Below are positions 20,123 to 34,091 of a stretch of DNA of 64,000 nucleotides, piece by piece; the first letter of the stretch is position 1; each line of letters begins with the position of its first letter. The notes under the pieces were generated by a model. That model saw only the letters and a list, made by a program, of their open reading frames with translations. It was not told the DNA's origin and ran no database searches. The position numbers and the translations under genes were made by a program. The stretch comes from Cryptomeria japonica. Taxonomy: Eukaryota; Streptophyta; Pinopsida; Cupressales; Cupressaceae. Location of the stretch: contig NC_081406.1 of assembly GCF_030272615.1 (NCBI RefSeq), positions 482,575,900 to 482,639,899 on the forward strand, given 5' to 3'.

Positions 20123-22589
20123 TGTTGAACACTAGATGTCACTGAGAGGGGGGGTGGGGTGAATCAATGATTTCCAAACCCTTTTCTATACTATGTGTGT
20201 ATACCGGTTAATAAATCTAACATAAAGCAGACATACCGGTTGGATGTGAGGATGACACAAATGCCACACATAAAAGGGACACCAAATAACACCATATGTA
20301 TGAGGAAAACCCAAGATGGGAAAAACCTTAGTAAGAAATGCTACTGGCTATTACTACTCTAGTCCAGCCTCATAATTAAACATTTGGTTACAATGTTTAG
20401 GGAACCAACCCAAGGAGCAACAAACCCTGCACTGAGCTCCAACTCAGTGATCTGCTATAAATATAATCAATTACAAAAGTATTATTCTTGTTATAAAAGA
20501 GATTTTTAACTCTCATGTATGTCTCTCCATTGGTTCACCTCTGCACAGATCTCTATCGGTTCTCTATTCACCTTTTCTCTGCAGGAACCTTATCTCCTGC
20601 TGCAACCCACTCTTTGTTGCACCTTTCCTAGTTCAACCTCTTCTACTTCTTTGCCAGTTCTACTTTCTACCAATTCTCCAACCTTTCTATCACCATGTTT
20701 TTGGCCACCTCTGGTCTACTTTTCTTAGTTAGTTGTCTGCTATATGATTGATTCCGATTCTTAGCTAACCTTCTCTGCAATCTTTTGTGACTCTTCTCTG
20801 TCAGTTCATTCACCACCGGTATACTCCTCTCTCAGACTCAATGGCACACTATCAGTTTCCTCACTATTTTCGGTTGAACTCTTCAACTCTATTCTCTCTC
20901 ACACTCAGTCTCTCATCTGATTATCATTGAGCACTTGACTGATTTTGTCTCTCCCACAGTGGCACCAACTACATCTTTGGCTCGCACTCTTATATCCATA
21001 TTTTCCTGCTTGAATGTGAGTTTGAAATTTGGTATGCTAGGTTTTCTGCCTTGCACTGAAGCTATATCCAATCTGATCTTTGATCATTGTGAGATATCAT
21101 ATCCAATTTGATATCATGTCCTTGATTGATGTTCAACACTCAATTAATGAGCATCACCCAACTATTTACCTTGCAAACCACGTCTTTTCTCTTTTTTCGT
21201 CTGTAGCATGATTTTTCAGCCTTTTGTCTGATCGATCACATGCGTGATACAATTTGCTTCATCCTCTTCGATCTGCAAGATTAGTCTGTACTAGATCTCT
21301 ATTGTTTCCTTGATCTCAAGCCGCAATCCTCTACCTTCATTCCTCAAGCTTCACAGTCACCATAAATGTTTGACTAGTCGCCAACAACTTCATTGACACA
21401 TCACACAAACCTGTGCATGCATGCCACTTCACTTCCACATGGCCCCTTTGTTATCATCCACCTTTGTTAGGTCGGTTATGTTAGTCCAGACAGGATCACC
21501 GACCAACCACACAACTGAGTTTGTCTATCGGTTCCAGACCCTACTAGTTATACCCTAACCAGTCTATCTTCACTCTTGCACTCTTCTTCTCTTCTGGTGG
21601 AGCACTAAAACTAGTCAGCACATTTGCTAACCTACCTTATGCACATCTTCAATAGATGGGATCCTTTCACTTCTGCACCTTTTCAGCATTACTAGTGGGC
21701 ATACTTACCGGTAAACACCTTGATGACATCATGTCATTAATCTTCAACACACTCCATCTGTCTGCAACTACTCAACCTTGCCTTCTTCATTCAATAGGTT
21801 GGTTCTCCTACCAATTGGTTTGTCAAAGTGACAAACATATCCTTCAATCTCTATATCGACAACTCATCATTGTCTACCCGACTCATCCATTGCATATCTT
21901 TGATCTCATGCACCTAAGGCAATTTAGTGTTTCGCCAATTGATCTGGTGTGAGCCTTCAAACACTTGACTTTAACTCTTTTATCTTATCTCTGTGAACCA
22001 TGATGCATTCCATGCATAATAGGAGATAAGCTCCACTTATCGATGGGGGTGGATCCTTGTCATCTACATCCTGCATTGCACCAATGCGGCTTCCCTATTT
22101 GAGCATGCATATCTTCAAATAGGAACATGTGATCTGGTTGGGGTACATTCACTGTTAGTCATCTCTTCAAATGGTGACTGCATCTTTATCTAGTGGGAGT
22201 CTTGTTGTTTCACAACTGCACAACATACCGGTGGTCTGCACATACTTCACCTCTAGTGTTCATGTGATTTTGGTAATATTCCCCCTCTTCATCACAATCA
22301 ACTTCCCAACATCTTGCTCTCTTGTTGGTTGGCAACTATGCACTGCCAACATGTCGCTTACCAGTCTGTAGTCCTTATGTCTTCAACAAAAGTCAACACT
22401 AACTTGTGTATCAGTGAATCCAATGGCCATTATGCTAGATGACCTTCTCTTCCTTACCGGTGACCTTCTGTGGTAGAGGACATCAATGACACCATTTCTA
22501 GTATTCATCAATGATAACACTTCTCATCAATCTCCCGTACCATTTTCCATCCTATACCGATTGACATCAATGATAACACAATGCCAACA
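20123..22589 (-). repeat. D2 3' LTR (2467 bp)
   Basis: The plus strand runs from TGTTGAACAC to ATGCCAACA. The C-tract box in reverse is at 20139-20162. TGACATCA lies at 22562-22569, about 20 bp from the LTR start. The minus-strand sequence just upstream is TTCCAAAGAGGGAGA, a polypurine tract. Matching sequence occurs at 40915, 44566, 44705, 47797 and 56441 in the other D LTRs. ORFs here, such as 22508-22991, are incidental. Confidence 0.8.
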
Positions 22590-24018
22590 ATCTCCCTCTT
22601 TGGAATTGATGTCAACACATGTAGTATCTGACATACTATAGATTCTCTTTCTCCTTCTTTGTTTGATCCATGGATTCTCACACATGTAGTATGCGGCATA
22701 CTACAAAATCTCTCTCCCCATTTCACAACGATGGCAAAGGGAATTGATAAGGTTTCTCTCCCCTTTTTCTCTACCAGATGTGTCTCCTCCTTCAATCATC
22801 ATTTGTTACATCCTCTCAAGTCACCACATTTGAGATGGAGGGCACAACCACTTACTGACACCAATTTATCAGCAACCAATTGTATATGCAAACCAGAAAC
22901 ACATGCATATACAAGTCTAAAACCAATTGAAGGAACATGTGTCAGTGAATACAACATACCTGCCGGTCAGACAGGATCATCTCCTCTTTGATATGCAAAC
23001 ATCATTCTGACCCCAATTTTTTGATATCAAGTATTGAAGCTAATACTGATACCAATTGTATCTCTTCCAATACCAAATGCATGCTCTCCTATGTAGGTAA
23101 GTTTCCCTCTTTGGAAGCAACACTCTCGATGGTCCAGTTGTGATTTCAATTGAATAGGCATTGAAATATCTCACAACCCCAGATACTTCCAAGGATACAA
23201 TTATACCGGTACAACCATAGACACTTGCACACCCTCTTTGTCTAGCAAGTCTGATATCAATCAGAAAAACATGGCTGACAACTCCCCTTGAGTCATATAT
23301 CTTAGGTTCCCATTGTCTATCAAGTTCAAAACTAGAGCTCCAATCTGCACCATATACTAGTTGAGTTGTGTATATGTGATCAATTGATGATCTTTTAGCT
23401 CCATTATATCCATCACAACATATGACATGATTCTAAATGTACACAATGCCATATAATATCACCATCATACCATATAATATCACCATCATACCATAAATCA
23501 AACCTGTTAGCCCACAAAGGATGCATGCATACATGATCAACAACTATGCCAACATCTATCATTCAGGTCTTCATCAACACCACCTGAGACATAAAATACT
23601 CTTTCCATGCTATCAGGGCTAATGCAATGATCCTCAAACTCATTGTCTTACATAACCCACAAGTACTTAGTAACATACATACTGGTAACCTACTGCACAT
23701 ACCGATTTCTTGCACCAGTCGATCCTCTACTAGAGCACCTTCCTCTAGCTCCTATTTTCTTGTGTCAATTTGTTATGATCCCAACTACAAATTTTCCATC
23801 CATTGACACATGCAGTCATGATCCATCTCCCATTTGTAGGTGTGTAGCCAAGGCAACCACTACACACACATGTCATCTCATTTTCTTCCTTCATACCGAC
23901 AGCAACTTGTTCTTCCATTTGTCCTCTTCCACTCAGAGGGTGAATAATATAGTTAGTGTACTACTCCCCCTAAGGTCCTGCATCTCCTTTAAGACTTAGG
24001 AGATATTATCTGTGTATT
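22590..24018 (-). other. D2 internal 3' region, non-coding
   Basis: This 1.4-kb region between gag and 3' LTR is where pol would be expected. The reverse complement of 23590-24012 matches D1 at 59000-59390. I find no protease, RT, RNase H or integrase motif. The copia B target site is at its upper end. Confidence 0.65.
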
Positions 24019-24023
24019 GAATG

Positions 24024-25435
24024 TGATGGTATGATGAAAGAATAAGAATCCGATCAACTACTCAGAGGGGGGGTGAATCAAGAAATAGAAAAACTGATAC
24101 TAAATTCACCAATCAAAAATTAATCTCTCAAAGTAAAATTAGAACTGTTAATGCAATATCATTGTCAAGATAAAAACTCTCAAGATAAACCGGTTGATTG
24201 TTACAATAAATTAATAGTAAACAACTTCAAACTCATAAACATCCAAATGCTTTTATTGACATAAGTAAAACTTCATTTCACAATGCTTCTGGTTATCATG
24301 ACTTATCAAAGTGGATTAAGTAGTTAAGCAAATCAACCATAAGATCATAACCACAAAAACATTCACCACTTGACACAATATTTTTGATGTGGAAATCCAA
24401 ATGGGAAAAACCACGATGAGATGAGACTCACAAGATAACTATCTAAACTCTTTTGAAGTTTGCTCTATTAGGAGCCTAGCCTGTTAAAGATTTACAAAAT
24501 TCTTGTTAAGAACAGATCCTATTAGGGACCACCTAGTTAAGGGATTAACTATAATTCCTTATTAGAAGCAATACCCTGTAAGGAGTAACCTCGGTAGAGG
24601 ATTTGAAATCCAAGCTAATAGATCACCTGGCTAGAGGATTTGAATAGTACCAAGCTTGTTAGAGCTTACCCAGTTAGGGGATTTCAATTCTGCTGTAATT
24701 CTTAGAAAACAATAGGGGTTTGTTGATCTATTTGAATAGCACTACACTTGCTTGTTCAGATCCTTTTCATGCTCCTATCTGCCTTTACTCAAACTGTAGA
24801 TACATCATCTGGTTTAGCAACCAAACACTTAACTAAAACCTTGCCAACTCTGAAACTAAACAACTCATCAAACTTATAAACAAATCAATTAGGTCAGTAA
24901 CACAATAAAAACCTAATTCTCTCATAGATATTACAAACAAGTTGGTTCAAGTATGACCATTGGATTACATAGTAATCTCTGCACATCAATAAAAAAAACC
25001 TCGATCACTCCTTGATCACCGCTTCATCAAACTCAGTAACTCATCACACTTTTTGCATTACATGCAATATACTTGCTCACTCCCTAGACAAAAGCCATTT
25101 CATCAACGTGCCAAAATCAATTTGAGATTCTCTTCATATAATAATCATACATCTCATAATCATTACCGCTCATCATTAGATCATAAACCAATATAACCAA
25201 TCCACCAAACTTAATTAGTTAGGGTTTATCAAATCAATAGGTAGGGTTTACCGATTCAACTCTCCAATACATAGAAATACTAGTTCACTCCATAAATTCT
25301 TCCTAGTGGTTACAGTTTCCTTCACTAGCTCTTCCTACCGGTTACAAAAATCATTACAACAATATCATTACCGCTTAATTGACATCAATGACAACATAAC
25401 ATATCAGTAATGCAATCTTCATGCAAATGCCAATA
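24024..25435 (-). repeat. Copia B 3' LTR
   Basis: It starts TGATGGTATG on the plus strand and ends GCCAATA (CA mutated to TA). It matches 37491-38874 along its length. The reverse C-tract box is near 24060-24080, and TGACATCA is at 25380-25387. The adjoining 25436-25450 holds the polypurine tract (minus-strand CCAAAGGGGGTGAT). Confidence 0.85.
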
Positions 25436-25744
25436 ATCACCCCCTTTGGCATTGATGGAAATACAAATACCATTGATTGTTGTGATTGTGAATAGGAATC
25501 CTGGTTTACATTACCAAGTATTCGCCTTGTCTTCCGCTTGTCTTCCTTCTTTCCGTCAATCATACAAATCACATAGTTCTTCTCCCCCTTTGACAACAAT
25601 GCCAAATTGAAAGTAAAACATGTAATGTCAAATTTCACTGTTCAGCATCAACAACTTGCAACTTGATGCTCCCCCTGTGGAATAACTCCACTTCTACACC
25701 AATTTTTCTATAAAATTATGCAAGTAGCTCTGGGACTGATGTAA

Positions 25745-27899
25745 TCTACATCATGCTCAACTGACCTCATGAAGGGGTACAACCCCTATTTGACTTCTAA
25801 GATACTCAAAAGTAATCTTAGGCAGAGGTTTAGTAAAGATATCTACAAGCTACTCCTTGGTAGAAACATGCTCCAAGATTACATCTTTACTCTGCACTTT
25901 TTCCCCTAAGAAATGATACTTCAATTCAATATGTTTGGTTCATGCGTGCAAAATAGGGTTCCTAAAAATATTTATGGCACTTGTATTATCACATAAGATC
26001 TTTACAGGTTTTGAAATCTTCATCTTAAAACCTTCCAAAATGTGCCTGATCTAGATAGTCTTGGTACAATTCATGTAAGCTACAACATACTCAGCTTCAA
26101 TAGTAGATTGTGATGTGCAAATCTTCTTCTTACTACTCCATGAAACAAGTCTTCCTCAAAGAAAAAATTCTCCATCGATTGTGCTTTTCCTATCATCAAC
26201 ATTTCCTGCCCAATCTACATCTATGTACACCTTCAAGTCAAAGTTTCCTCCATATGGATACCATAATCCATAGTCAACACCTTTCAAATATCTAAAAATC
26301 CTCTTGGTTTCTATCAAATGTGTTTCCTTAGGATTCTTCTGGAATCTAGCAACTAGCCCAACTACATGAGCTATATCCAGTCTACTGTGAACAACATAGT
26401 ACAATTTTCCAATCATTGACCTATAATCCTTCTCATCAACAGATGTGGATTCATCTTCCTTAGATAACTTACAACCTGTAACCATTGGTGTCCCAACCGG
26501 TTTATAGTCACTCATACCAAATGTCTTCAAGACCTCTTTCACATACTTAGACTGTGTGATGAAAATACCATTCTTCATTTACTATATTTGCAAGCCTATG
26601 AAATTTTTTATTTCATGAACTAGAGACATTTCAAACTCATTTTTCATTTCGTCTGCAAAATCATTGCTCATGTCATCATTACCTCCAAATATGATATCAT
26701 CTACAAAAACTTCACTGACTAGTATTTTATCTCCTTTAGATTTGAGATATATGTTGCTATCTTCACTAGTTGTCAAAAAACCTATCTTCATCAGATGTGT
26801 ATGAATCATTTCATACCATTCTCTCAGTGCCTACTTTAATCCATATAAAGCCTTATGCAATCTTCATAGCATGTTTTTGTCATCACTCATATAATAACCA
26901 TCTGGTTGCTCAATGTATACTTCTTCTTCCAATATCCCATTCAAAAATGTTGACTTAACATCCATTTGGTATACCTTGAATTTTTTGTGTGCTACAAATG
27001 CAAGTAAAGTTATGAGACCTTCCAGTCTTGCAACTAGTGAAAAAGTATCACCATAATCTTCTCCTTCCTCCTATGCATAACCTTTGCAAACCAACCTAGC
27101 TTTGTTACAAACTACAACACCATCTTCATTCAACTTGTTCCTGAATACCCACTTAGTACCTATCACATTTTTATTTACCGGTCAGAGTGCTAGGGTCCAA
27201 GTGTTGTTTTTATCAATTTGATCTAATTCCTCCTCCATAGCTTTAACCCAATGATCATCACCAAATGATTCCTTAGTAGTTCTTGGTTTAATAGTGGAGA
27301 TCATGCAAGAATTTAGTATGATTCTTCTTCTGGTAAGTACTCCAACATCCTTATCTCCAATAATCTTCTCAGGATTGTGATTGAGTCTCACATATATCAA
27401 AATAACATGATCATTATCTTCATGTTCATCTTCTTCATTATTATCATCTTCTTCTAAATTTCTCTGTTCCTGTTGAACTAGTACATTAGTATTTTCTTTA
27501 CCAGTTTTAGGTTTCATAGTTTCTGGTTCCAAAAACAAAATGCAAGGATCTTCATCCTTTTTCTCCAAAGTAGTTTCCTCTGATACTTTTGGATATCCAT
27601 CCACTCAAACATCAACACTCTCAATAATTCTCTGTTTGTTTGTTAAAACACTTGTAGGCCTTACTCTTGGTAAAATAACCAAGAAATTTACCTTCATCAC
27701 TCTTATCCTCAAATTTGCTAACATAGTCACATCTCTTAATAGAAAATTTGCTTCCAAATATCTTGAAATAAATAACATTAGGTGATCTTCCATACTAGTA
27801 TTTATAAGGATTCTCGTCCTTACTTCTCTTGACCAGAATCCGGTTGATAGTGTAGATAGTTGTACAAACAACTTCCCTTCAAATTTTTTTTCTACATCT
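25745..27899 (-). pseudogene. Copia B integrase C-terminus, RT and RNase H
   Basis: Reading leftward from 27899 there is integrase C-terminal text (VVCTTIYTINRILVKRS, YFKIFGSKFSIKR), a hypervariable linker, then HWVKAMEEELDQIDKNNTWTL and the RT, with VFVDDIIFGG intact near 26725. RNase H motifs follow (VYIDVDWAGN, STIDGEFFL, then DNTSAIN after a stop). Most of it keeps one frame. Stops fall near 27600, 27180, 26810, 26579 and 26156, and there are frame changes in the integrase part. Not functional. Confidence 0.8.
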
Positions 27900-27945
27900 A
27901 CTTATATCAACATCATCCTAGGAAATAAACAAGTGTCATACAGTA

Positions 27946-29572
27946 ATGGAGGGAACAATGAATGCAGTGGGAAATTTGAAATCGAGAAATGGAGGGAACA
28001 ACGAGGCTGGATCCTCTGGTTCTGAATCCACTACAGCACAAGGACAAGCAATGGATGATGAGGATGGGAGATAGGATGGGTACCCATAGCTATGGGACCC
28101 TCCTCTTGACTGCAAAAAGATTAAAGATTCCCAAGAATCGAGCCCCGAGGCGGTGAAAGTTGACTTAGAAAATATCAAGGAGGGGCAAGTTTCCAAACAT
28201 TGGAGTAGTCTTTTTGCAAGGAAAGCATCTTGAAAACTGACTGGTAAATCATCTTTACCCTTTGTGAAAGATATATCAGATAATAAAATAGGTAAACTTT
28301 ATATTGAGATTCCTGATTTAGTTATCAATCATAGCATCTCTTTAATGGCTTTTTCTCTAGTGGGGAAATTTGTTGGACCTCGGCCTAATATTGAGGATGT
28401 TAGGTCTTTTGTTAAGAGAAAATGGAGAATGAAAGGTCGGGTTGATGTCTCTACCCTACCTAGAGGCTTTTTTGTATTCTCATTCTCTTGTGGGGAAGAT
28501 ATGGAAGCTGCTTTAAGTGGTGGCCCTTGGATGTTTGGTAAATCTTATTTATCTATGAGAAGATGGTCTACTAACATGGAACTCAATGACTCTTTCTTTG
28601 AAACTGCTCTGGTTTGGGTAAGGCTGCTAGGGTTGCTGTTGGAATACTGGGTGGAGGATGTTTTCTCAGGAATCGCTAACTCCTTTGGGGAGCTTGTTGC
28701 GATAGATCCAATGACAGCAACTTGCAAGAGATTGGTTTATGCATGTATCTATGTCAACATTTCATAGAATATGGACCTTCCTAGCACTATTGATATAAGC
28801 TCCAAACTTGGATTATGGGAACAGTCAATAGAGTTTGAATCACTCCCCTTTGTGTGCTTTACTCTCAAAAAAGCTGGTCACTGGGCTAAGGCTTCTCTCA
28901 GCAACCCTAAAAAACTTGTGATGACAAATATCCACAAATAGGTTTGGAAAGAAAAGAATAATAACAAAGAAGGTAACAAGGTAGAAGGAAAAAGCGGAAG
29001 CTTTGTCAATATATCAGAACCATCAGAAGGAGATAGAAATGACCTTCCTAAGAATCCCCCTATGAAGGAGAATAAAAAGAATGAAAATAGGGAGTTTGAG
29101 ATCAAAATAGTCAATACTTTTGAGACTCTATAGACACAAGAAAAGGAGAATGAAATCAGTGAAGAGATACTTGAAGATGGTGAGATTGAGAATATCGCTA
29201 ACTCTCATCATGAGGTCTTTCAAGATTCTATCACTAAAAGATGAATAGTGCCTAGATGAATTTGAAGAACATGAAATCAAACTTGGAAGGAGCAACAAGT
29301 TTGGATCACCTCAGGTAAATTTGAATGCGTTATTCCAGAATATTGGAGTTGATATGCCTACATCATCCCAGAAAAGAGATGAACTATGGAGTAATATGCA
29401 AGATGAGCCTAGAGCGGAACAAGAAGAAAACATAATAAGAAATGGAAAGAAAATAAAAACTAAGAAGGTAGGAGGCCTTAATGGGGTGAAAACTAGAACC
29501 AGGTCCAAGGCTGATTTTGGTGCTTCAAGATCCCCATCAGGACATAAATCTATGAAATGGCATAGGGACTAG
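27946..29572 (+). pseudogene. LINE ORF1, DUF4283 nucleic-acid-binding protein
   Basis: ATG at 27946 opens a frame with early stops near 28072, 28087 and 28234. The frame then gives the DUF4283 core (28264-28767): KFVGPRPNIEDVRSFVKRKW, GFFVFSFSCGEDMEAALSGGPW and ALVWVRLLGLLLEYW. After TAG near 28767 a degenerate zinc knuckle follows, CFTLKKAGHWAKAS, in which two of the expected Cys are lost. A charged tail continues in a shifted frame to 29572. ORF1 of plant L1 elements binds the LINE RNA. This copy is inactive. Confidence 0.75.
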
Positions 29573-29640
29573 GAGAGAAAGCAAAACATATCTGATGGAA
29601 GGCAGCGAACTATAAAGGAATCCTACCCTCAGGCTTTCAA

Positions 29641-32600
29641 ATGAAGGTAATATCTTAGAATATCAGAGGCCTAAATGGTCTCAATAAACAGGATATATTA
29701 TAGAACCTCATTCGAGATCACAATCCAGATATTATCCTGGTACAAGAAACCAAAATGAGTAAAGAGAAAGTGGAGAAATTAAACTTCTTCAAAAATGGAG
29801 GAGTTTGTGGCAGTAGCTTGAATTGAGCATTTGGAGGGGTAGCAATTTTCTGGAACAAGAAAACTATCTCTGGAGAAATGATTGATGTAGATGGCAATAT
29901 TTTATCCTTGAAAGCTAAAAGAATCTTTGATGGAAAGGAATTTGTTTTTACTAATATCTATGCCCCTAACTCCAAATCTGCTAGAAGCAAATTCTGGGAA
30001 AAAATTCAGAAAAAAAGAAAATCTTTCCCTTTAAACAGTTGGGTTGTGATGGGACAACAGATCTGACTTGATGGAATTTATTAATACCAATGCTCTCATT
30101 GATATGGATCTCAATGGGGCATCCTACACATGGTCTAACCGAAGGGATGGTGAAGATCTCATTTAGGTAAGACTTGATAGATCCCTTGTCACTAATGATT
30201 GGATGCTTTCTCACAGATGCTCCCTTTCTGTTATTAATAGAATTGGTTCAGACCATTAGCCCATCTCTTTTGTTGCTAAGAATTTTAAGAATAATCAAAG
30301 CTTCCCTTTTCAATTCAAAAAGATGTGGATTTCAAACCCTAATCTTGAAAAATCTATTGCTAACTAGTGGAATATTGATGTTAATGGAACTGCCATGTAT
30401 AAAGTTGCCAAAAAACTTAAAATATCAAAGTCAACATTAAGATATGGAACAAGAAGGTCTTTGGTGATATTTTTGATTCAAAGAAAAAGCTAAAGGAGGA
30501 GCTGGATCAGATTCAAAATTCAATACAGAAAGTTGCTATAAAAAGTATTCCAAAGCCATGGAAGATGATGTTATAGTCAAACTCCACAACATTATTTCTA
30601 GGGAAGAAATCTATTGGAGGCAGAGATCCAGGGCGATCTGGCTGGAGGCTGGGGACAGAAACACTAAATTTTTCCACATGACATCTTTAAAACATAAAGC
30701 AGTGAATAGAATTTCAAGACTTATTGTAGAGGATAAAACTCCTCTTAATAAGGAGGAAATCAAGGATGAAGTTGTCAAGTTCTTTAATCAGCTCCTCACT
30801 AGTAACAAGGACATTGATCATACCCACCAACAAAATTTGATTAATATCATTCCCAAGATCATTAATCCTATTTAGAATAAGGCCCTATCTTCTATCTCGT
30901 CTACTCGAGAAATTAAAAAAGCTATCTTTTCATTTCAAGGGGATAAAGCTCCGGGTCCTGATGGTTTCCCTATGTTTTTCTTTTAGGAATTCTGGCATAT
31001 TGTGGGAGAAGACATGGTTAATGCGGTCAAAGAATTTTTTGGATCTAGAAGGATCCTTAAGGAGCTCAACTCCATGTTTATAGCCCTAATCCCCAAAGTT
31101 TCTGGGGCGGATTCTATTGGAAAATTTAGGCCAATAAGTCTATGTAACTCTTTCTATAAGATCATATCCAAAGTTTTGACCACTAGAATTTTGGTTGTTC
31201 TCCTCTTCATCATCTCTAAGGAGCAGAAAGGTTTTGTTCCTGGTAGGCAGATTTTGGACTCTATCATTCTTGTGCATGAGAACATTCATTCCCTCAATTC
31301 TGCTAAAAAAGAAGGCTTCTTGATAAAGTTGGATCTAGCGAAGTCTTATGATAGAGTGGAGTGGCATGTTCTTTTTAGAATCATGGAGGCTTTTGGATTT
31401 GATGAAAAGATAACCAAAATTATCAAAGAGCTGATCACTACTCCTATGTTCTCCATTCTGATTAATGGATCTCCTAAATTCTTTAAACATCAAGGGGCCT
31501 CAGACAAGGAGATCCCATATCTCCTCTTATCTTCACCATTTTGGTTGAGAGCATGAGCAGATTGATTCACAATCTGAAATTGAGTAAATCCATCAAAGCT
31601 CTTCAACCTTCCTCTGCTAATGTTTTTTGCTCTCATCAACAGTTTGTTGATGATACTATCCTCATGGGATATTCTTCTGTTAGGGAGGCTGAGCCCTTCA
31701 AAACTGCTCTTAATTCCTATGCTTTGGGTACTAGTCAGCAAGTCAATTGGGACAAATTGGCTATATATTTCATGAATACTCTGGTCAGAAGACAACAAAA
31801 AATTGCTAAAATTATTGGTTGCAAGGTGGAAATGCTCCCTTCCACCTATCTGGGTCTTCCCTTGGGTTTAACTCCCCCAAACTCCTTTTGGAATATGCTT
31901 ATTGATAATTTCAACAAAAAACTAGATGGGTGGAAAGGTTCTATTTTATCTCAGGCTGGGAAATTGCAGCTCCTTCAAGCTACACTCCAGAACCTCCCTG
32001 TTTATGCCCTTAGCTTATTTGGAATCCCGGCTAAATTTGTTGAAGCATTGGAAAGAATCGAGAAGATATTTTTATGCTCATGAGTTGAAGAAAAAAAGAG
32101 GATATCCTTAGTTTCTTGAGACAAAGTTTGTAGACCAAAGAACAAAGGAGGGTTGGGGATTAAAGCTCTAAAAACCTTTAACAAATCTCTTCTAGCAAAA
32201 CAATTATGGAGAGCTTATGATACCAAGAAAGATTGGAATCAGATATGGTTTGATAAATATATTCAGAATCAGTCTATCCAAGGGGTCCTTAACTCTGAAG
32301 ACATTCCTGTTGGATCCTTCATTTGGAATAGTATTATCAAATCCATAAAAGTGGCCAAAGCTAGAGCTGGATGGGTCCTTGGAAAAGGTGACAAAATAAG
32401 GTTTTGGGAGGACCCTTGGATGAAGAATGAAGCTCTTTATGATCAAGACAACAATCAAGTTATTGAGGAATGTAAAAGTAGGTTTGGGCTTATGGTGTGT
32501 GACTACTGGAAGGAAGACAAATGGGTGAGGCTTGATGTTATTCATGCCGGATTTTCATTACTCTAGAAGGAGTTGCTGTCCTTTTCCCCTAACAAAGACT

Positions 32601-33763
32601 ATGATGATGTTTTTCTCTGGAAAAGTAATCCTAGAGGTGAATTTACGGTTGCTTCAGCCTACAAAAACACTTTTTCTCATACTAGTTATCCCATTTGGAG
32701 TAAAGTTTGGAACAACATTCTGATCCCTAAAGTCAATATTTTCTTTTGGCTTGCTTCTCATAATAGTACACTTACTCTTGACAATTTGGTCCGAAGAGGT
32801 TTCAAATTCCCTAATAGATGCGAGCTATGCCAGAAAGAGGAAGAATTAGTTGATCATCTCTTTTTTCACTACTCCTTTACCTGGGAAATTTGGTGTAAAA
32901 TGTGGGAAAAATGGAAAGTTAATTGGGTTACGAACAAGAGTATCAAGGATATTATCTGGCAATGGAATTTCCCCACCAAATGCCAGCTTATCAAGAACCT
33001 TTGGTCCTTGACCCTCCCCATGATTTGCTGGGGCATTTGGAAAGAAAGAAATAATAGAATATTTAGGGAAGCTAAGTGTAACTCTCAGGTGGTTTTTGAA
33101 AAAATCTACAAGGCTATAAAAGAGAACATCAATATTCCTCACAAGAACAATAAGCAATGGTTTGTTACTGATATGAATGATATGGAAAAAGATATCCTCA
33201 CTGAATGGAACTTAATACATAAAGTCTATAGATCTGATAATAACAATAGGAGAGATAATATTGTTTGGCACTTTCCTTATCATGATTGGATAAAGGTGAA
33301 TTTTGATGGGGCGACTAAGGGCAACCATGGGAAGTTTGGTGGTGGTGGAGTTATCAGAAATGCTCAAGGAGTCTGCATTGCAGCTTTTGCTTCTCCTTTT
33401 GGGGTCCAAAATATTCATGTGGCCAAAGCTCTAGCCATGCTAAAAAGCCTCCATCTTGCTCAGGGATTCAAATTAAAAAAATATTGGCTTGAAGGGGACT
33501 CTTTAAACATCATCCAAGCCCTCAAAGCTACAAGCTTTGTTTCTTGGAATATTACTAACTTAGTTAAAAGTGCTAAATATTTGTTAAATAACTATGTTAG
33601 TATAAGCATAACTCATACCCTAAGAGAAGGCAATAAGGTTGCAGATCTCTTAACTAATGAAGGGGTCAATTTAGAGAATGATGTTAAATATATTGGAGAA
33701 ACTCATTGTAAAAGGGAGGTTAAAGAGCAATTATATTTTGATCATATCAATGGGTCTAGTTAA
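29641..33763 (+). pseudogene. LINE ORF2: endonuclease, reverse transcriptase, zf-RVT, RNase H
   Basis: ATG at 29641 starts MKVIS*NIRGLNG, the AP-endonuclease N-terminus, followed by VQETKMS and TNIYAPNS. A frameshift near 30057 loses the usual GDFN, and SDH near 30255 ends the endonuclease. RT follows with GDKAPGPDGFP, RPISLCNSFYKIISK, LDLAKSYDRVEW and FVDDTILMG (about 31650; FADD is usual). Then come a Cys/His zf-RVT (CELCQKEEELVDHLFFH) and a plant-type RNase H (VNFDGATKGN to NKVADLLTNEG). Further shifts fall near 30440 and 31495. Many stops replace Trp or Gln. It nicked target DNA and copied LINE RNA when intact. Confidence 0.85.
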
Positions 33764-34091
33764 ACTCATGATTATATTTTGGGGAACGAATTCCAAAGAC
33801 AAATTTTGGGGGCGGATTAACTGTCAGTTAATGAGTGTTTTTTGGCATCATTTCTATGATCATATGTGTGAGGAAGATTATAATAATAATTGTTGGGTTT
33901 GTGCAGCCATAAACATAAGTTTCAAAACAACGAAAGAGTCTCTGCACTGTAAATCCAGAAATTACAAGCATTTGGGGTTTCATCTATGGACTGTGAATTA
34001 TAGCTGTGGGTATCTCTACTTGGAGCTCAAAATGGGTGGTAACTTAAATAAGAATGAGCCCCTAGGATGCAAAAACTGGAAGAGTGAATGA
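33764..34091 (+). other. Spacer between LINE ORF2 and the third ORF
   Basis: An open frame in phase with the third ORF spans 33678-34091, but its composition is unremarkable and I do not recognise it. It ends at TGA 34089-34091, after which the frame looks clearly coding (KVWRRLHRYVFTDYMEKL). Confidence 0.4.

Noticed and set aside
20519-24000. Several ORFs of 60-118 codons on both strands
   Set aside because: They lie inside the D2 LTR or its non-coding region, lack recognisable motifs, and are not kept in D1.
33678-34091. Open frame upstream of the LINE third ORF as its N-terminus
   Set aside because: It is in phase but overlaps the end of ORF2 and has no coding-like pattern. It is separated by TGA at 34089. 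I treated it as spacer.
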